Assembly (NCBI GenBank): GCA_021300535.1
Contig: JAJTED010000012.1
Span: 1-63,607 of the forward strand
DNA length: 63,607 nucleotides
Origin: Planctomycetaceae bacterium
GTDB lineage: Bacteria > Planctomycetota > Planctomycetia > Pirellulales > UBA1268
Direction: 5' to 3'
The notes under the pieces: model-generated
What the model saw: only the letters and a program-made list of their open reading frames with translations
Databases searched by the model: none
Told to the model about the DNA's origin: nothing
In this document: piece after piece, positions 8,665 to 17,334 of the stretch
How the letters are laid out: every line of letters starts with the position of its first letter
Numbering within the stretch: the stretch's first letter is position 1
Translations under genes and position numbers: made by a program

Positions 8665-10218
8665 ATGAAGATGAAGTGGTGGAACGTGCTGGCGTTGGTC
8701 GTGCTCGCCGGCGGCGCCGGCCGGGCGGCGGATTGGCCGACCTATCTCGGTGGCAACAACGCCTTCAGCGAGACGTCGGGCGTCAAGCTCATCGACGACA
8801 TGTCGCAGGTGAAGCCGCTGTGGTCGTTCGACGACAAGGGCATGGGCTTCGGCAAAGCGGTTTCGAGTGCCGCCCGCGATGGTTTTGCCAAGGGGACCGG
8901 TCTGGCGTATGGCGGCGAAGCGAGCCTGATCGTGGCCGACGGCAAGGTGATTCACTTTTACACCACGCCGACCGGTGACGCGATGTGGAAGTCTGGCGAT
9001 GCCATCGCCGACGAGTTCAAGCCATTCCACAAGATCTCCGCCGACGAAACGGTCATCGCGCTCGATGCGGTCACGGGCGAAGTGCGTTGGAAACAAGTGT
9101 TCGAGGACACGGGGCTGAACATGCTCCCCGGCAAGCGCGGCGGCTTTGCCGTCACGCCCTGCGCGGCCAATGGCAAGGTGTTCGCCTACGGCACGACGGC
9201 CCGGGTGTATTGCCTCGACCTCGAGACGGGCAAGGTGTTGTGGGAGTCGGCGGTCGAACCGCAGCATGCGACGCTGGAGAAGTTCAAGGCCGAAGGACTG
9301 AAGGCACGTACCGCGAAAGACCCGCGCTCGAGGCCGTATGGGATGCTGCAGGTGGTCGATGACGTGTTGCTCGTGCCCGGCCTCGCGGGGATCGACACGG
9401 CGACCGGCAAGCAGCTGTGGCAGTTGCCGAACGCGACCTCCGGTTACAACACGCCCGCGCCCGTCCGCATCGGTGGCCGCAACTACCTCGGCTGCGTCAA
9501 TAACACCGGCGAGTTGCGGCTGGTGGAACCCAAGACCGGCACGGTGTTGTGGACCCATCCGCTGGGCAGCGAACATCTCACGCAGCCGGTCTTCGGACAG
9601 GAGTTGCTGATCGCGTTCGAGTCGCATCCGCAGTTCAGCGGCGACATGGTCGGGAAGAGCAAGGTGCCCAACGCGCTCGGGAACCTCGCCGCGTACCGGT
9701 TGACCGAGCAGGGCGCGGAGAAGGTCTGGAGCCTGCCGCCGGAGTTTCTGCAGTCCCTGTGTCTCGACGGCGGTCCGAACCACAAGATCCTCGCGCGGGG
9801 TGGTCTGGTCTATGCCTTTATGCGGAAGGCGAGTGGCGCCGACCCGAAGCAGGACACGCCGTGCCTGGTGATCGTGAACGAGAAGGACGGCAAGATTCTC
9901 AAGGATGCCACGATGGGAGGCGGCAAGTATGGCGGGGAAGGCGAGGTGCTCGGCCATAACCTGAATCTCTGGGGCGACCGGCTCATCACCGTGACCGACA
10001 TCCAGCATCGTCCGCGGGCCGCGAACCCGGAGATCTGGATGATGTACAACGCCGACCCCGCTGCGTTCCGGCCGCTGGGCAAGCCGTGGAATGTGATGTC
10101 CGTCCACATGGCGACCGGCGGCTACGAGGTGCCGGTGTTGGAGCCTTTCGCCGACGGCATCTTCTACTGCCGGGTGTGGGGCGGCATCCGCGCATACGAC
10201 CTCCGCCGCGCTCCGTAG
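8665..10218 (+). CDS. Exported PQQ-like beta-propeller repeat protein
   Basis: The protein has 517 residues and starts with a signal peptide (residues 1-21, KWWNVLALVVLAGGAG, cleavage after GRAA). The mature part begins DWPTYLGGNNAFSETSG, typical of planctomycete PQQ-propeller proteins. Several blades of the type 'tGkvlW' are visible: AVTGEVRWKQ, LETGKVLWESA, TATGKQLWQLP, PKTGTVLWTH and a NEKDGKI turn. The family covers quinoprotein dehydrogenases and BamB-like scaffolds; no catalytic motif of a dehydrogenase was recognised, so a scaffolding or binding role in the periplasm is as likely. It appears monocistronic. Fold assignment is firm, role unknown. Confidence 0.8.
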   Translation: MKMKWWNVLALVVLAGGAGRAADWPTYLGGNNAFSETSGVKLIDDMSQVKPLWSFDDKGMGFGKAVSSAARDGFAKGTGLAYGGEASLIVADGKVIHFYTTPTGDAMWKSGDAIADEFKPFHKISADETVIALDAVTGEVRWKQVFEDTGLNMLPGKRGGFAVTPCAANGKVFAYGTTARVYCLDLETGKVLWESAVEPQHATLEKFKAEGLKARTAKDPRSRPYGMLQVVDDVLLVPGLAGIDTATGKQLWQLPNATSGYNTPAPVRIGGRNYLGCVNNTGELRLVEPKTGTVLWTHPLGSEHLTQPVFGQELLIAFESHPQFSGDMVGKSKVPNALGNLAAYRLTEQGAEKVWSLPPEFLQSLCLDGGPNHKILARGGLVYAFMRKASGADPKQDTPCLVIVNEKDGKILKDATMGGGKYGGEGEVLGHNLNLWGDRLITVTDIQHRPRAANPEIWMMYNADPAAFRPLGKPWNVMSVHMATGGYEVPVLEPFADGIFYCRVWGGIRAYDLRRAP

Positions 10219-10527
10219 CGATCCGGCCGGGAATGGCTGGGGCGATGATGGATCCTTGCGCCGTTGCGGTGGTCAGCGGCCGTAGGAGACGAGGCTGCAC
10301 AGCCGCCGTCGCAGGCCGGCGCCGACGTCGGCGTACCCCGGGTCCGCGGCGCGGTTCCCGTTTTCCCGGGGATCGTGGTCGTGATCGTCGAGTTAGGCGG
10401 CATTGCGGACCGCAGCCGGTCGACATGCAGGGCTGCATCGTCGGCCAGACACCGCCACTATAGGGCGGCCATGCGGCGCGGTAGACTACCGGCCCGAAAC
10501 AGGTCGTATCCCTTCTGGAGGAGCACC
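10219..10527. other. Intergenic region before the Gfo/Idh/MocA gene, no gene seen
   Basis: Short frames cross this 309-base stretch but none has a ribosome site or recognisable composition. TAGACT at 10482-10487 resembles a high-GC -10 hexamer and lies about 41 bases before the next start; no matching -35 is evident. GGAGGAG just before the ATG at 10528 is a strong ribosome site. Confidence 0.35.
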
Positions 10528-11727
10528 ATGCCCCGCCTCACCGCCTCCCGCCGCACGTTCCTCGCCGGCAGCGCCGCCGCCGTCACCGTCCCCTACTTCG
10601 CCTGGCAGCCGCGGACGCTCGCCGCCGAGACCCGCTCGCCCACCGACCGCATCGCCCTGGGCCTGATCGGCGCCGGCGGCATCTCCCGCGCTAACCTCAA
10701 CGCCGCGAAGAAGTGGATTGACGTCGTGGCGATCGCCGACGTCGATGCCGGCCGTCGCGAGGAGGTGAATCAGCTGTTCGCCGACGGCAAGGCCGCGGTG
10801 TTCGACGACTATCGCAAGATCCTGGAACGGAAGGACGTGGACGTGATCCACGTCGCCACGCCCGACCACTGGCACACCAAGCCCGTGGTCGAGGCGATGC
10901 TCGCCGGGAAGGACATCTACTGTGAGAAGCCGCTCACGCTCACCATCGACGAGGGCAAGCTCATCCGCCGCGTGCAGAAGGAGACCGGCCGCATCGTCCA
11001 GGTGGGGACGCAGCAGCGGAGCACCTTCCACCTGTTCGTGAAGGCCCTGGCCTTGGTCGCCGAGGGGCGGCTGGGGAAGATCAACCGCATCGAGGCCCGC
11101 ATCGGTGAGGGGCCGCAGAGCCCGGCGATTCCTGTCGCGCCGCCGCCGGCGAACCTCGACTGGGACCGGTGGCTCGGCCCGGCGGCCGCGACCGACTACC
11201 GATTCATGGTCGAGAACGGCGGTGTGGACGCCGAAGGCAAGCCGCGCAAGCCCCAGAACAAAACCAATGGCCATTACGAGTTCCGCTGGTGGTACGAGTA
11301 CTCCGGCGGCAAGCTCACCGACTGGGGCGCCCACCACGTGGACATCGCCACCTGGGCGCTGGCCCTCAACGGCCAGACCGGCGGCCCGCTGGCGATCAAC
11401 GGCACGGCCAAGCATGAACTCGTCGATCATCCGCTCCCGGAGGATGCCCTGGCCAAGGTCTATGCCAGCAGCCTGCCCCTCCTGGAGAACGAGCGGTCGG
11501 CCCACTGGGCGAACTTCCTCCTCTGCACCATCAATCGCCGGCCGCCGATCTCGGACGTTCATTCCCACATGAAGATGCTCAACATCTGCCACCTCGCCGG
11601 GATCAGCGCCCGGCTGGGCCGGGGACTGAAGTGGGACGACGCGGCCGAGCGCATCGTGGGCGACGACCAGGCCAACGCCATGCTCGCCCGGCCCTACCGC
11701 AAGGGCTACGAGATCGAGATGGGCTGA
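10528..11727 (+). CDS. Tat-exported Gfo/Idh/MocA family oxidoreductase
   Basis: The protein has 399 residues. The ATG at 10528 is set by GGAGGAG a few bases upstream and by the twin-arginine signal that follows: SRRTFLAGSAAAVTVPYF at residues 6-23. The NAD(P)-binding Rossmann part (about 43-165) shows ALGLIGAGGISRANL, VAIADVDAGRREEV, DVIHVATPDHWH and KDIYCEKPLTLT, the last being the conserved EKP motif whose lysine is catalytic in the family. The C-terminal alpha/beta domain contains WWYEYSGGKLTDWGAHHVDIA, a typical planctomycete variant. These exported members are thought to oxidise sugars or glycosides in the periplasm; the substrate is not known. The photolyase gene follows after 6 bases. 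Confidence 0.88.
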   Translation: MPRLTASRRTFLAGSAAAVTVPYFAWQPRTLAAETRSPTDRIALGLIGAGGISRANLNAAKKWIDVVAIADVDAGRREEVNQLFADGKAAVFDDYRKILERKDVDVIHVATPDHWHTKPVVEAMLAGKDIYCEKPLTLTIDEGKLIRRVQKETGRIVQVGTQQRSTFHLFVKALALVAEGRLGKINRIEARIGEGPQSPAIPVAPPPANLDWDRWLGPAAATDYRFMVENGGVDAEGKPRKPQNKTNGHYEFRWWYEYSGGKLTDWGAHHVDIATWALALNGQTGGPLAINGTAKHELVDHPLPEDALAKVYASSLPLLENERSAHWANFLLCTINRRPPISDVHSHMKMLNICHLAGISARLGRGLKWDDAAERIVGDDQANAMLARPYRKGYEIEMG

Positions 11728-11733
11728 CGCCTG

Positions 11734-13179
11734 ATGCCCGCGACCACGATCGTCTGGTTCCGTCACGACCTCCGCCTCGACGACAACCCCGCCCTGGCGG
11801 CCGCCGCCGCCCGCGGTGCGGTGGTGCCCGTCTACATCTGGGCGCCCGACGAAGAAGCCCCGTGGGAACCGGGCGCAGCGGCGCGGTGGTGGCTGCACGG
11901 CTCACTGGGAAAACTCGCGGCGGCACTCGCCAAGGCGGGCGCGCCGCTGGTCATCCGTCGCGGCGGGTCGCTCGCCACGCTGCGGGAAATCGCCGCCGCG
12001 GTCGGGGCCACGCACGTCACCTGGAACCGCCGCTACGAGCCGGCGGTCGTGCAACGCGACACGGCGATCAAGCAGGCGCTTGCCGCCGACGGACTGACCG
12101 TGGAGAGCTTCAACGGCGGGCTGCTCTACGAGCCGGCACACGTCGCCACCAAGGAGGGCAAGCCCTACCAGGTGTTCACGCCTTTCTGGCGGGCCCTGCT
12201 CGCGCGGGACGAGCCCGCCGCGCCGGTCGCCGCGCCGCGGAAACTCGTGCCGCCGCCGAAGCAGGCCGCGGGCCTGGACGTGGCCGACCTGGGCCTCCTG
12301 CCGACGATCCCGTGGGCGGGCACGATGCAGAAGACCTGGTCGCCGGGCGAGGCCGGGGCCCGGAAGCGGCTCGATGCCTTCCTCGAGCGGCCGCTCACGA
12401 ACTACGGCACCGATCGCGACCGCCCCGACCATGCCGGGACCAGCGGCCTCTCCGCGCACCTGCACTGCGGCGAGATCTCGCCGCGCCGGGTGTGGCATGC
12501 CGTCCGCGACGCCGTGGGAGGGAAGCCGGCGGCGAAGCTGGCGGGGAGCCCCGAGGTCTACCTCCGCGAACTCGGCTGGCGGGAGTTCGCCGGCCACCTG
12601 CTGTTTCACTTTCCGCACACCGCAGCCGCCCCGCTGCGGGCCGATTACGCGAAGTTTCCCTGGGCGCACGACCCTGTCGGCCTCCGGGCCTGGCAGCGGG
12701 GGCGGACGGGTTTTCCGATCGTCGATGCCGGGATGCGGCAGCTGTGGGCCACCGGCTGGATGCACAACCGCGTGCGGATGATCGTGGCCAGTTTCCTCGT
12801 CAAGGATCTCCGCGTCTCGTGGCTGGAAGGCGCCCGCTGGTTCTGGGACACGCTGGTGGACGCCGACCTGGCCGCCAACACCCTCGGCTGGCAGTGGGCC
12901 GCCGGCTGCGGCGCCGATGCCGCCCCCTACTTCCGGATCTTCAACCCCACGACCCAGGGTGAGAAGTTCGATCCCGACGGCACGTATGTCCGCACCTGGG
13001 TGCCGGAGCTGGCCAAGCTTCCAGCCGGCGACATTCACCAGCCCGCGGCGGCGGCCGCGTCCGTCCTCTCCAAGGCGGGCGTCAGCCTGGGCCGCGACTA
13101 TCCCGAGCCGATCGTCGATCACGCCGCAGCCCGCAAGCGGGCGCTCGAGGCCTTGAAGGCCGTGAGCAAGGGGAAGTGA
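11734..13179 (+). CDS. phr: Deoxyribodipyrimidine photolyase
   Basis: The 481-residue protein starts at the ATG 6 bases after the oxidoreductase stop. The N-terminal alpha/beta photolyase domain (about 3-130) begins TTIVWFRHDLRLDDNPAL, the standard opening of class I photolyases and cryptochromes. The C-terminal FAD-binding domain (about 275-475) has LHCGEISPRRVW, RELGWREFAGHLL, FPIVDAGMRQLWATGWMHN and NTLGWQWAAGCGADAAPYF, which bind FAD and form the electron-transfer tryptophan path. This is the DNA-repair form (light-driven splitting of cyclobutane dimers) by length and signature; a cryptochrome role is less likely. It is convergent with the genes on the other strand, with repeat sequence between them. 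Confidence 0.95.
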   Translation: MPATTIVWFRHDLRLDDNPALAAAAARGAVVPVYIWAPDEEAPWEPGAAARWWLHGSLGKLAAALAKAGAPLVIRRGGSLATLREIAAAVGATHVTWNRRYEPAVVQRDTAIKQALAADGLTVESFNGGLLYEPAHVATKEGKPYQVFTPFWRALLARDEPAAPVAAPRKLVPPPKQAAGLDVADLGLLPTIPWAGTMQKTWSPGEAGARKRLDAFLERPLTNYGTDRDRPDHAGTSGLSAHLHCGEISPRRVWHAVRDAVGGKPAAKLAGSPEVYLRELGWREFAGHLLFHFPHTAAAPLRADYAKFPWAHDPVGLRAWQRGRTGFPIVDAGMRQLWATGWMHNRVRMIVASFLVKDLRVSWLEGARWFWDTLVDADLAANTLGWQWAAGCGADAAPYFRIFNPTTQGEKFDPDGTYVRTWVPELAKLPAGDIHQPAAAAASVLSKAGVSLGRDYPEPIVDHAAARKRALEALKAVSKGK

Positions 13180-13617
13180 CGAGCCGTGGCCCCACCGGGG
13201 GCTGTTTGTCTCGTTCGCGCATGCTCTCCCCAACAAGCCCCGGGTGGAAACCCGGGGACACCGGGCATGAAAACCATCCCGTCTGCCATGCTGGACGACC
13301 GGAAACGATTCATCGTTCGCTCACGGCGCGGATCCTCGCTCCAGCGGGCATGCTCGATCATCTTCTGCAGCCGGGCGTCGACGTCGTCCCACCAGTCCGG
13401 CGCCGACGGGGCGGTCGGTGCCGATGATCGTCCTGCCGGATCGGCGGCCCGATCTGGAGTCGCAGGCGTGGCCGGCGTCGCTGCGGAACCACGGTCGGTC
13501 ACGGGAGGGATGGAGACGGCCGCGCCGCAGCCGGCGCAGCGGACCGACTCGCTCCCCAGTGTCTCCGCGGCCCGCAACATCCTCTGGCAGCCTCGGGCAG
13601 ACGATTCGGATCGGCAT
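13119..13617 (-). pseudogene. Zinc-ribbon protein gene with a one-base frameshift
   Basis: From the ATG at 13615-13617 the frame reads MPIRIVCPR and then leaves the conserved pattern. Skipping one C near 13590 restores CQRMLRAAETLGSESVRCAGC, giving a CxxC...CxxC zinc ribbon at residues about 7-29, followed by a Pro/Ala/Thr-rich linker and DWWDDVDARLQKMIEHARW. This resembles the N-terminal zinc ribbons common in planctomycete hypothetical proteins. Past about 13330 the open frame runs through repeat copy A and into antisense phr, so the real end is unclear and the listed 3' limit is only that of the open frame. A sequencing error is possible. It is the first gene on the minus strand after the lipoprotein. 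Confidence 0.45.
13231..13299 (+). repeat. Dispersed palindromic repeat, copy A
   Basis: The core at 13231-13271 is a GC-rich inverted repeat: AAGCCCCGGGT, a short loop, ACCCGGGGA, then a CCGGG tail and ATGAA. The match to the other copies weakens after about 13299. The same core is at 25867, 43832, 43887 and 44008. This copy lies between phr (plus) and genes on the minus strand, a convergent junction, as do all the others. Confidence 0.8.
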
Positions 13618-13706
13618 CGATGGGGCGTGTCCGGAAGATTCGTCGAAGGCTTTTTCGGGCCTGCGGGGCCGGCGCCCGGCTGCCGCGCTCATCCGAGGGG
13701 CCGTGA

Positions 13707-14666
13707 CTACTTCTTCCGCTCGGCCTCGGACTGCAGGGCCCGGACCTTCTCCATCGCGTTCTTCTGCCCTTCCGGATCGGGCACCTGGCCCGCCGACTTC
13801 TCCGCCAGCTTGAGCAGGCCCGCCGCCGCCTTGGCGTCGCCGGTGGCCAGGTAGGCCGACGCGATCGACAGCAACGCGTAGGTGCGGTTCTCGGCCGCCA
13901 TGCCCTTGTCCTCGATTTTCTTGGCTGTGTCGCTCGCCTCCGCCAGGAGTTTGCCGGCCTCTTCCTGGGCCCCGGTCTGGGCCCGGACGCGGGCCGCGGC
14001 GGCCAGCGCCTCGGCCTTCGGCCGCAGTTCTTCCACGGCCTTCGCGCTGGCCTCGAGTTCCTCGACCACCCGGCCCGCCTCCTTGGCGAGGTCGGCCCGG
14101 GCGTAGCCGAGGGCGATCGCCGCGAGGGCCTGCGCCTTGAACCGATCCTCGACGGTGCCGGCCGCCTCGACGGCCGAGGCGAGCACCTCGCGGGCCGCCT
14201 TGCCGTCGCCCAGGCCGCCCGACTTGGCCCCGTATATCCCGCCCGCATCCGCGAGCAGCCGAATGCGGCTGATGGCGTCGCCAATGTCGGCCGCCCGATC
14301 GACCGCCTTCTTGAGCACCTCGCGGGCGGGCTTCCGATCCTCCATGTCGGCGTACAGGTCGGCGATCTCCACCAGCCGCGGCCCACAGACCACGGCTTCG
14401 CCGTCGGCGGGAATCAGGCCGGTGGCTTCGGCGAGCGTCTTGGCCGCGCCCGTCTTGTCGTTGGCCTTGAACTGCGTGCGGGCCACGCGGATCAACTTCC
14501 GCGCCTGGGCGTCGGGGGTCTTCTCCTTGCGGGCATCTTCGAGCTGCTGGGCGATCGTCCTGCCCTTCTTGGTCTTCTTCTTCGTGCCGCAGCCGGTGGC
14601 CGGGGCGAGGAGCAGCGCGACGACGGCCAGGACGAGGCAGGTGCGTGGAAGAAACGAAAGGCGCAT
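13707..14666 (-). CDS. Lipoprotein with TPR-like helical repeats
   Basis: The protein has 319 residues from the ATG at 14664-14666. A lipoprotein signal peptide (LVLAVVALLLAPATGC, lipobox ATGC, Cys near 26) is followed by a lysine-rich patch. The rest is almost wholly alpha-helical with repeated segments of about 35-40 residues: AREVLKKAVDRAADIGD, AREVLASAVEAAGTVED, LLKLAEKSAGQVPDPE, in which ALA.IA.AYA.A-type motifs recur, as in TPR/SEL1-like solenoids. Such proteins bind partners at the membrane; no enzyme motif is seen. It lies downstream of the dapL-like gene with a 35-base gap, so it may share its transcript. Function unknown. Confidence 0.7.
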   Translation of the reverse strand: MRLSFLPRTCLVLAVVALLLAPATGCGTKKKTKKGRTIAQQLEDARKEKTPDAQARKLIRVARTQFKANDKTGAAKTLAEATGLIPADGEAVVCGPRLVEIADLYADMEDRKPAREVLKKAVDRAADIGDAISRIRLLADAGGIYGAKSGGLGDGKAAREVLASAVEAAGTVEDRFKAQALAAIALGYARADLAKEAGRVVEELEASAKAVEELRPKAEALAAAARVRAQTGAQEEAGKLLAEASDTAKKIEDKGMAAENRTYALLSIASAYLATGDAKAAAGLLKLAEKSAGQVPDPEGQKNAMEKVRALQSEAERKK

Positions 14667-14701
14667 CGACGGCGACTCCGCGGGGATTCGACTGGGATGG
14701 A

Positions 14702-15952
14702 TCAGAACTTGAGCCGCGCCCGTGTCAGCCGGGCGTGGGTCTCGGCCATGAGGTCGTCCTCGGCGGCCTCGTCGGCCGCCTCGTACGTGACGGAAAACCG
14801 CAGGTAGGCGCCGCAGTCGTCCCACGGCACGGTGGAGATCGAGAGGTCGTGGATGAGGAACTGGCTGGCATCCTGGGCGGTGGCGAAGGCCCGGTCGCCG
14901 GCTCCCTGGGGAGACTTCGTGTACAGGAAGTAGGTGCCGCCCGGCATCTCGCAGTCGAAGCCGACCGCGCGAAGCACGCCCACGAGCTTCTCCAGTCGGC
15001 GGCGATATTTCTCCCGCACCCGCCGCGGGATCTCCGCATCGGCCAACGCGGCGGCGCCCGCCTTCTGGATCGCCATGAACTGGCCCGAATCGCAGTTGTC
15101 CTTGACGTCGGCGAAGGCCCGCACGATCCGCTCGTGGCCGCACACCCAGCCCAGCCGCCAGCCGATCATGTGGAATCCCTTGGACATCGAGTGCACCTCG
15201 ACGCCCACCTCCTTGGCGCCATCCACGGAGAGAAAGGAGAGCGGCTCGTCGTCGTAGGAAAGCATGATGTGGGCCGCATCCTGGACGACGATCACCCGGT
15301 GGCGGTGGGCCCAGTCGACCACGCGGGCGTAGAACTCCCGGGTGGCCGTCTTGCCGGTGGGGCTGTTGGGGTAGCAGAGGACGAGCAGCTTGGTGCGGGC
15401 GAGGACGTCCGCCGGAATGCCGTCGAGGTCCGGAAAGAAGTCGTTCTCGGGAACCAGCGGCAGACGATGGACGGTGCCGCCGTACCAGCGGGTGGCGGTG
15501 CCGGCGACGGGGTAGCCCGGAACGGTCATCAGCGTGACGTCGCCGGGATCGATGAAGGCCGCCGGCAGCATCGCATAGGCCGTCTTCGAGCCGATGCAGT
15601 GGTTGACCTCCGTGACCGGGTCGAGCTGCACGCCGAACTCGCGGGCCATGAAGGCCGCGGCCGCCTCCTTGTAGACGGCGATGCCGTTGTCGGCGTAGCC
15701 GCGGTTCTCGGGCCGGTCGATCTCCCGGCGCATCACGGCCCGCACGCTCTCCGGCGCCATCTCGTCGTTCTCGCCGATGCCGAAATCGAGCATCCGCCGC
15801 TCCGGGTGCGCGGCGAGCGCCTGCCGCTTGGCCCGCTTGATCAGCTCGAACTTGTAGATCTCTGTGCCCTTGCCGTAGCCGGCGCCCCCGATCCGTTGGG
15901 CGAAACGATCCTGGAACCAGGGGTCGACGGGCGATGAGGCGGTCGTGGCCAT
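14702..15952 (-). CDS. dapL: LL-diaminopimelate aminotransferase-like class I/II aminotransferase
   Basis: The protein has 416 residues from the ATG at 15950-15952; an upstream ATG adds 11 unlikely residues. It has a fold type I PLP enzyme layout: PGYPVAGTATRWYGG, CYPNSPTGKTAT (binding of the cofactor and substrate), VVQDAAHIMLSYD (Asp contacting the pyridine N) and SMSKGFHMIGWRLGW, whose Lys would form the Schiff base. The length and the opening YGKGTEIYKFELIKRAK with LDFGIGENDEM match the LL-DAP aminotransferases that planctomycetes use to make meso-diaminopimelate from tetrahydrodipicolinate in one step. Related aspartate-type aminotransferases share most of these motifs, so the exact substrate is probable, not certain. 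Confidence 0.7.
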   Translation of the reverse strand: MATTASSPVDPWFQDRFAQRIGGAGYGKGTEIYKFELIKRAKRQALAAHPERRMLDFGIGENDEMAPESVRAVMRREIDRPENRGYADNGIAVYKEAAAAFMAREFGVQLDPVTEVNHCIGSKTAYAMLPAAFIDPGDVTLMTVPGYPVAGTATRWYGGTVHRLPLVPENDFFPDLDGIPADVLARTKLLVLCYPNSPTGKTATREFYARVVDWAHRHRVIVVQDAAHIMLSYDDEPLSFLSVDGAKEVGVEVHSMSKGFHMIGWRLGWVCGHERIVRAFADVKDNCDSGQFMAIQKAGAAALADAEIPRRVREKYRRRLEKLVGVLRAVGFDCEMPGGTYFLYTKSPQGAGDRAFATAQDASQFLIHDLSISTVPWDDCGAYLRFSVTYEAADEAAEDDLMAETHARLTRARLKF

Positions 15953-16086
15953 GGGCTCTTTGGGGGGGTGTCGGGCGGGCATCAAGCGGAAAAACCGCCG
16001 CCACGATACCGGCTTTTTCCCGGCTTTCCAAGCAAGTTGATTCCGCCCCGGCCCGAGAGTGCAGTGGAGGGTTCAGGAGCCACACC

Positions 16087-16191
16087 ATGCCTTCCCGCGC
16101 CACCCCCGCCCACGTCCATGGCCCGTTCGACGGCGACTTCGACCCCTTCGAGGAGGACGAGGATCCCGGCGTGCTGATCACGTTCGGCTGA
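16087..16191 (+). CDS. Small acidic hypothetical protein (34 residues)
   Basis: A 34-codon frame starts at ATG 16087 with AGGAG about 8 bases upstream, a better ribosome site than many large genes here have. The product begins MPSRATPAHVHGPFDG, continues with an acidic run FDPFEEDEDPG and ends VLITFG. It lies alone between dapL (divergent) and the channel gene (convergent). No family is recognised. The site and the spacing argue for translation; the length makes it uncertain. Confidence 0.4.
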   Translation: MPSRATPAHVHGPFDGDFDPFEEDEDPGVLITFG

Positions 16192-16200
16192 CGGTCGGGA

Positions 16201-17334
16201 TCACTCGTGGTTGCCGAGCCAGGAATCCAGCGTCCGCTCGAGCGTGCCGTCCTCGCGCATCTGCAGGATCGCGGCATTGAGCGGCTCGCGGAGCGGGCTG
16301 CCGGTGGGCAGACCGAAGCCGTAGTCGAACGAATCGAACACCGGCCCCACGAGCCGCAAAACGCCGCGGCCCTGCCGGTTCACCAACGCCATCAACTGAT
16401 GGTTCTCGCCGACCACGGCCTCGACCATGCCCAGGGCGAGGGCGTCCAAGGCGTCGTCGACATTGCCGAACTCCCGGACGATGCCCCCACGCTGCCGCAC
16501 CGACTGAATCGTGACGGTCCCTTCCTGGCAGCCCACGGCACGGCCCGCCAGATCCCGGGGCCCGTGAATCGTGCCCGTCACCCGCTCGGCCGTGAGCGTG
16601 GCGGTGAGCACGCTCGTGAACGCCGCCAGCAGCACGATGCCCCCGATCATCCAGCTGAAGGCCAGCACCCGCCCCCAGGCACTGTCGACGTGCTTGTCGT
16701 CACAGCCCCCGGTGATGATCGTCGATGCGATCCACCACAGCGCCTCGCCGACGCCCCGTGGATAGTCGGGCGGGAACGACCGCGGGTTGGCCTGCCGCTC
16801 GAACCACCAGAGCACGTGGCCGGACGCGACCGCGAACGCCGCGACGATGGCGAGCAACTGCACCAGCTGCCAGGAGACCAACGACCCGAGGGCCCCGAGA
16901 AACCCCGTGTCGGTTCGCTGCCGCACGGCGACCCGCAATCCCGAATGCACGATGGGGTGTGTGAGATCGACCACCCGCTCGCGGGCCTCGGTGATCGCCA
17001 GCGGCCCGAGCGCCACGTCCACGTCGCTGCCCGTCCGGACCGAGTCGAGGAGTTGGACGAAGGTGTTGACGCGCACAAACTCCGTGGTCGCGCCGAGCCG
17101 GTCCGCGAGCTCATCCCAGACGTCGACGATCACGCCCGTGGGCTTCGGCCCGCGCCATTCGAGCACCGTGGCCACGGGCATGGCCGCCACGCGGAGTTTC
17201 TGCCCGGTGACGGGCGGAGCCGCCTCCGGCGCGGCTGCCGCCGCCACGGCCCCCAGCACGAGCCCGCCGAACGTGAGGATCACGGCTATCGCCAGTCGCA
17301 CCGCGGGCATCGCACCTATTCTCTCCGCTGTCAT
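16201..17334 (-). CDS. Prokaryotic ionotropic-glutamate-receptor-like channel (binding domain split by a pore)
   Basis: The 377-residue protein starts at an ATG overlapping the permease stop (ATGA). Residues 1-35 are a signal/TM segment. A periplasmic binding-protein lobe (about 45-140, KLRVAAMPVATVLEW to VDLTHPIVHSGLRVAV) is followed by a TM helix (about 155-178), a re-entrant pore loop (ALWWIASTIITGGCDDKHV), a second TM helix (about 215-240) and the second lobe (about 250-377, ending DGTLERTLDSWLGNHE). This S1-M1-P-M2-S2 order is that of GluR0, a ligand-gated potassium channel. The filter reads TGGCDD where GluR0 has TVGYGD, so potassium selectivity is doubtful. It is the last gene of an operon with ABC genes. 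Confidence 0.8.
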   Translation of the reverse strand: MTAERIGAMPAVRLAIAVILTFGGLVLGAVAAAAAPEAAPPVTGQKLRVAAMPVATVLEWRGPKPTGVIVDVWDELADRLGATTEFVRVNTFVQLLDSVRTGSDVDVALGPLAITEARERVVDLTHPIVHSGLRVAVRQRTDTGFLGALGSLVSWQLVQLLAIVAAFAVASGHVLWWFERQANPRSFPPDYPRGVGEALWWIASTIITGGCDDKHVDSAWGRVLAFSWMIGGIVLLAAFTSVLTATLTAERVTGTIHGPRDLAGRAVGCQEGTVTIQSVRQRGGIVREFGNVDDALDALALGMVEAVVGENHQLMALVNRQGRGVLRLVGPVFDSFDYGFGLPTGSPLREPLNAAILQMREDGTLERTLDSWLGNHE

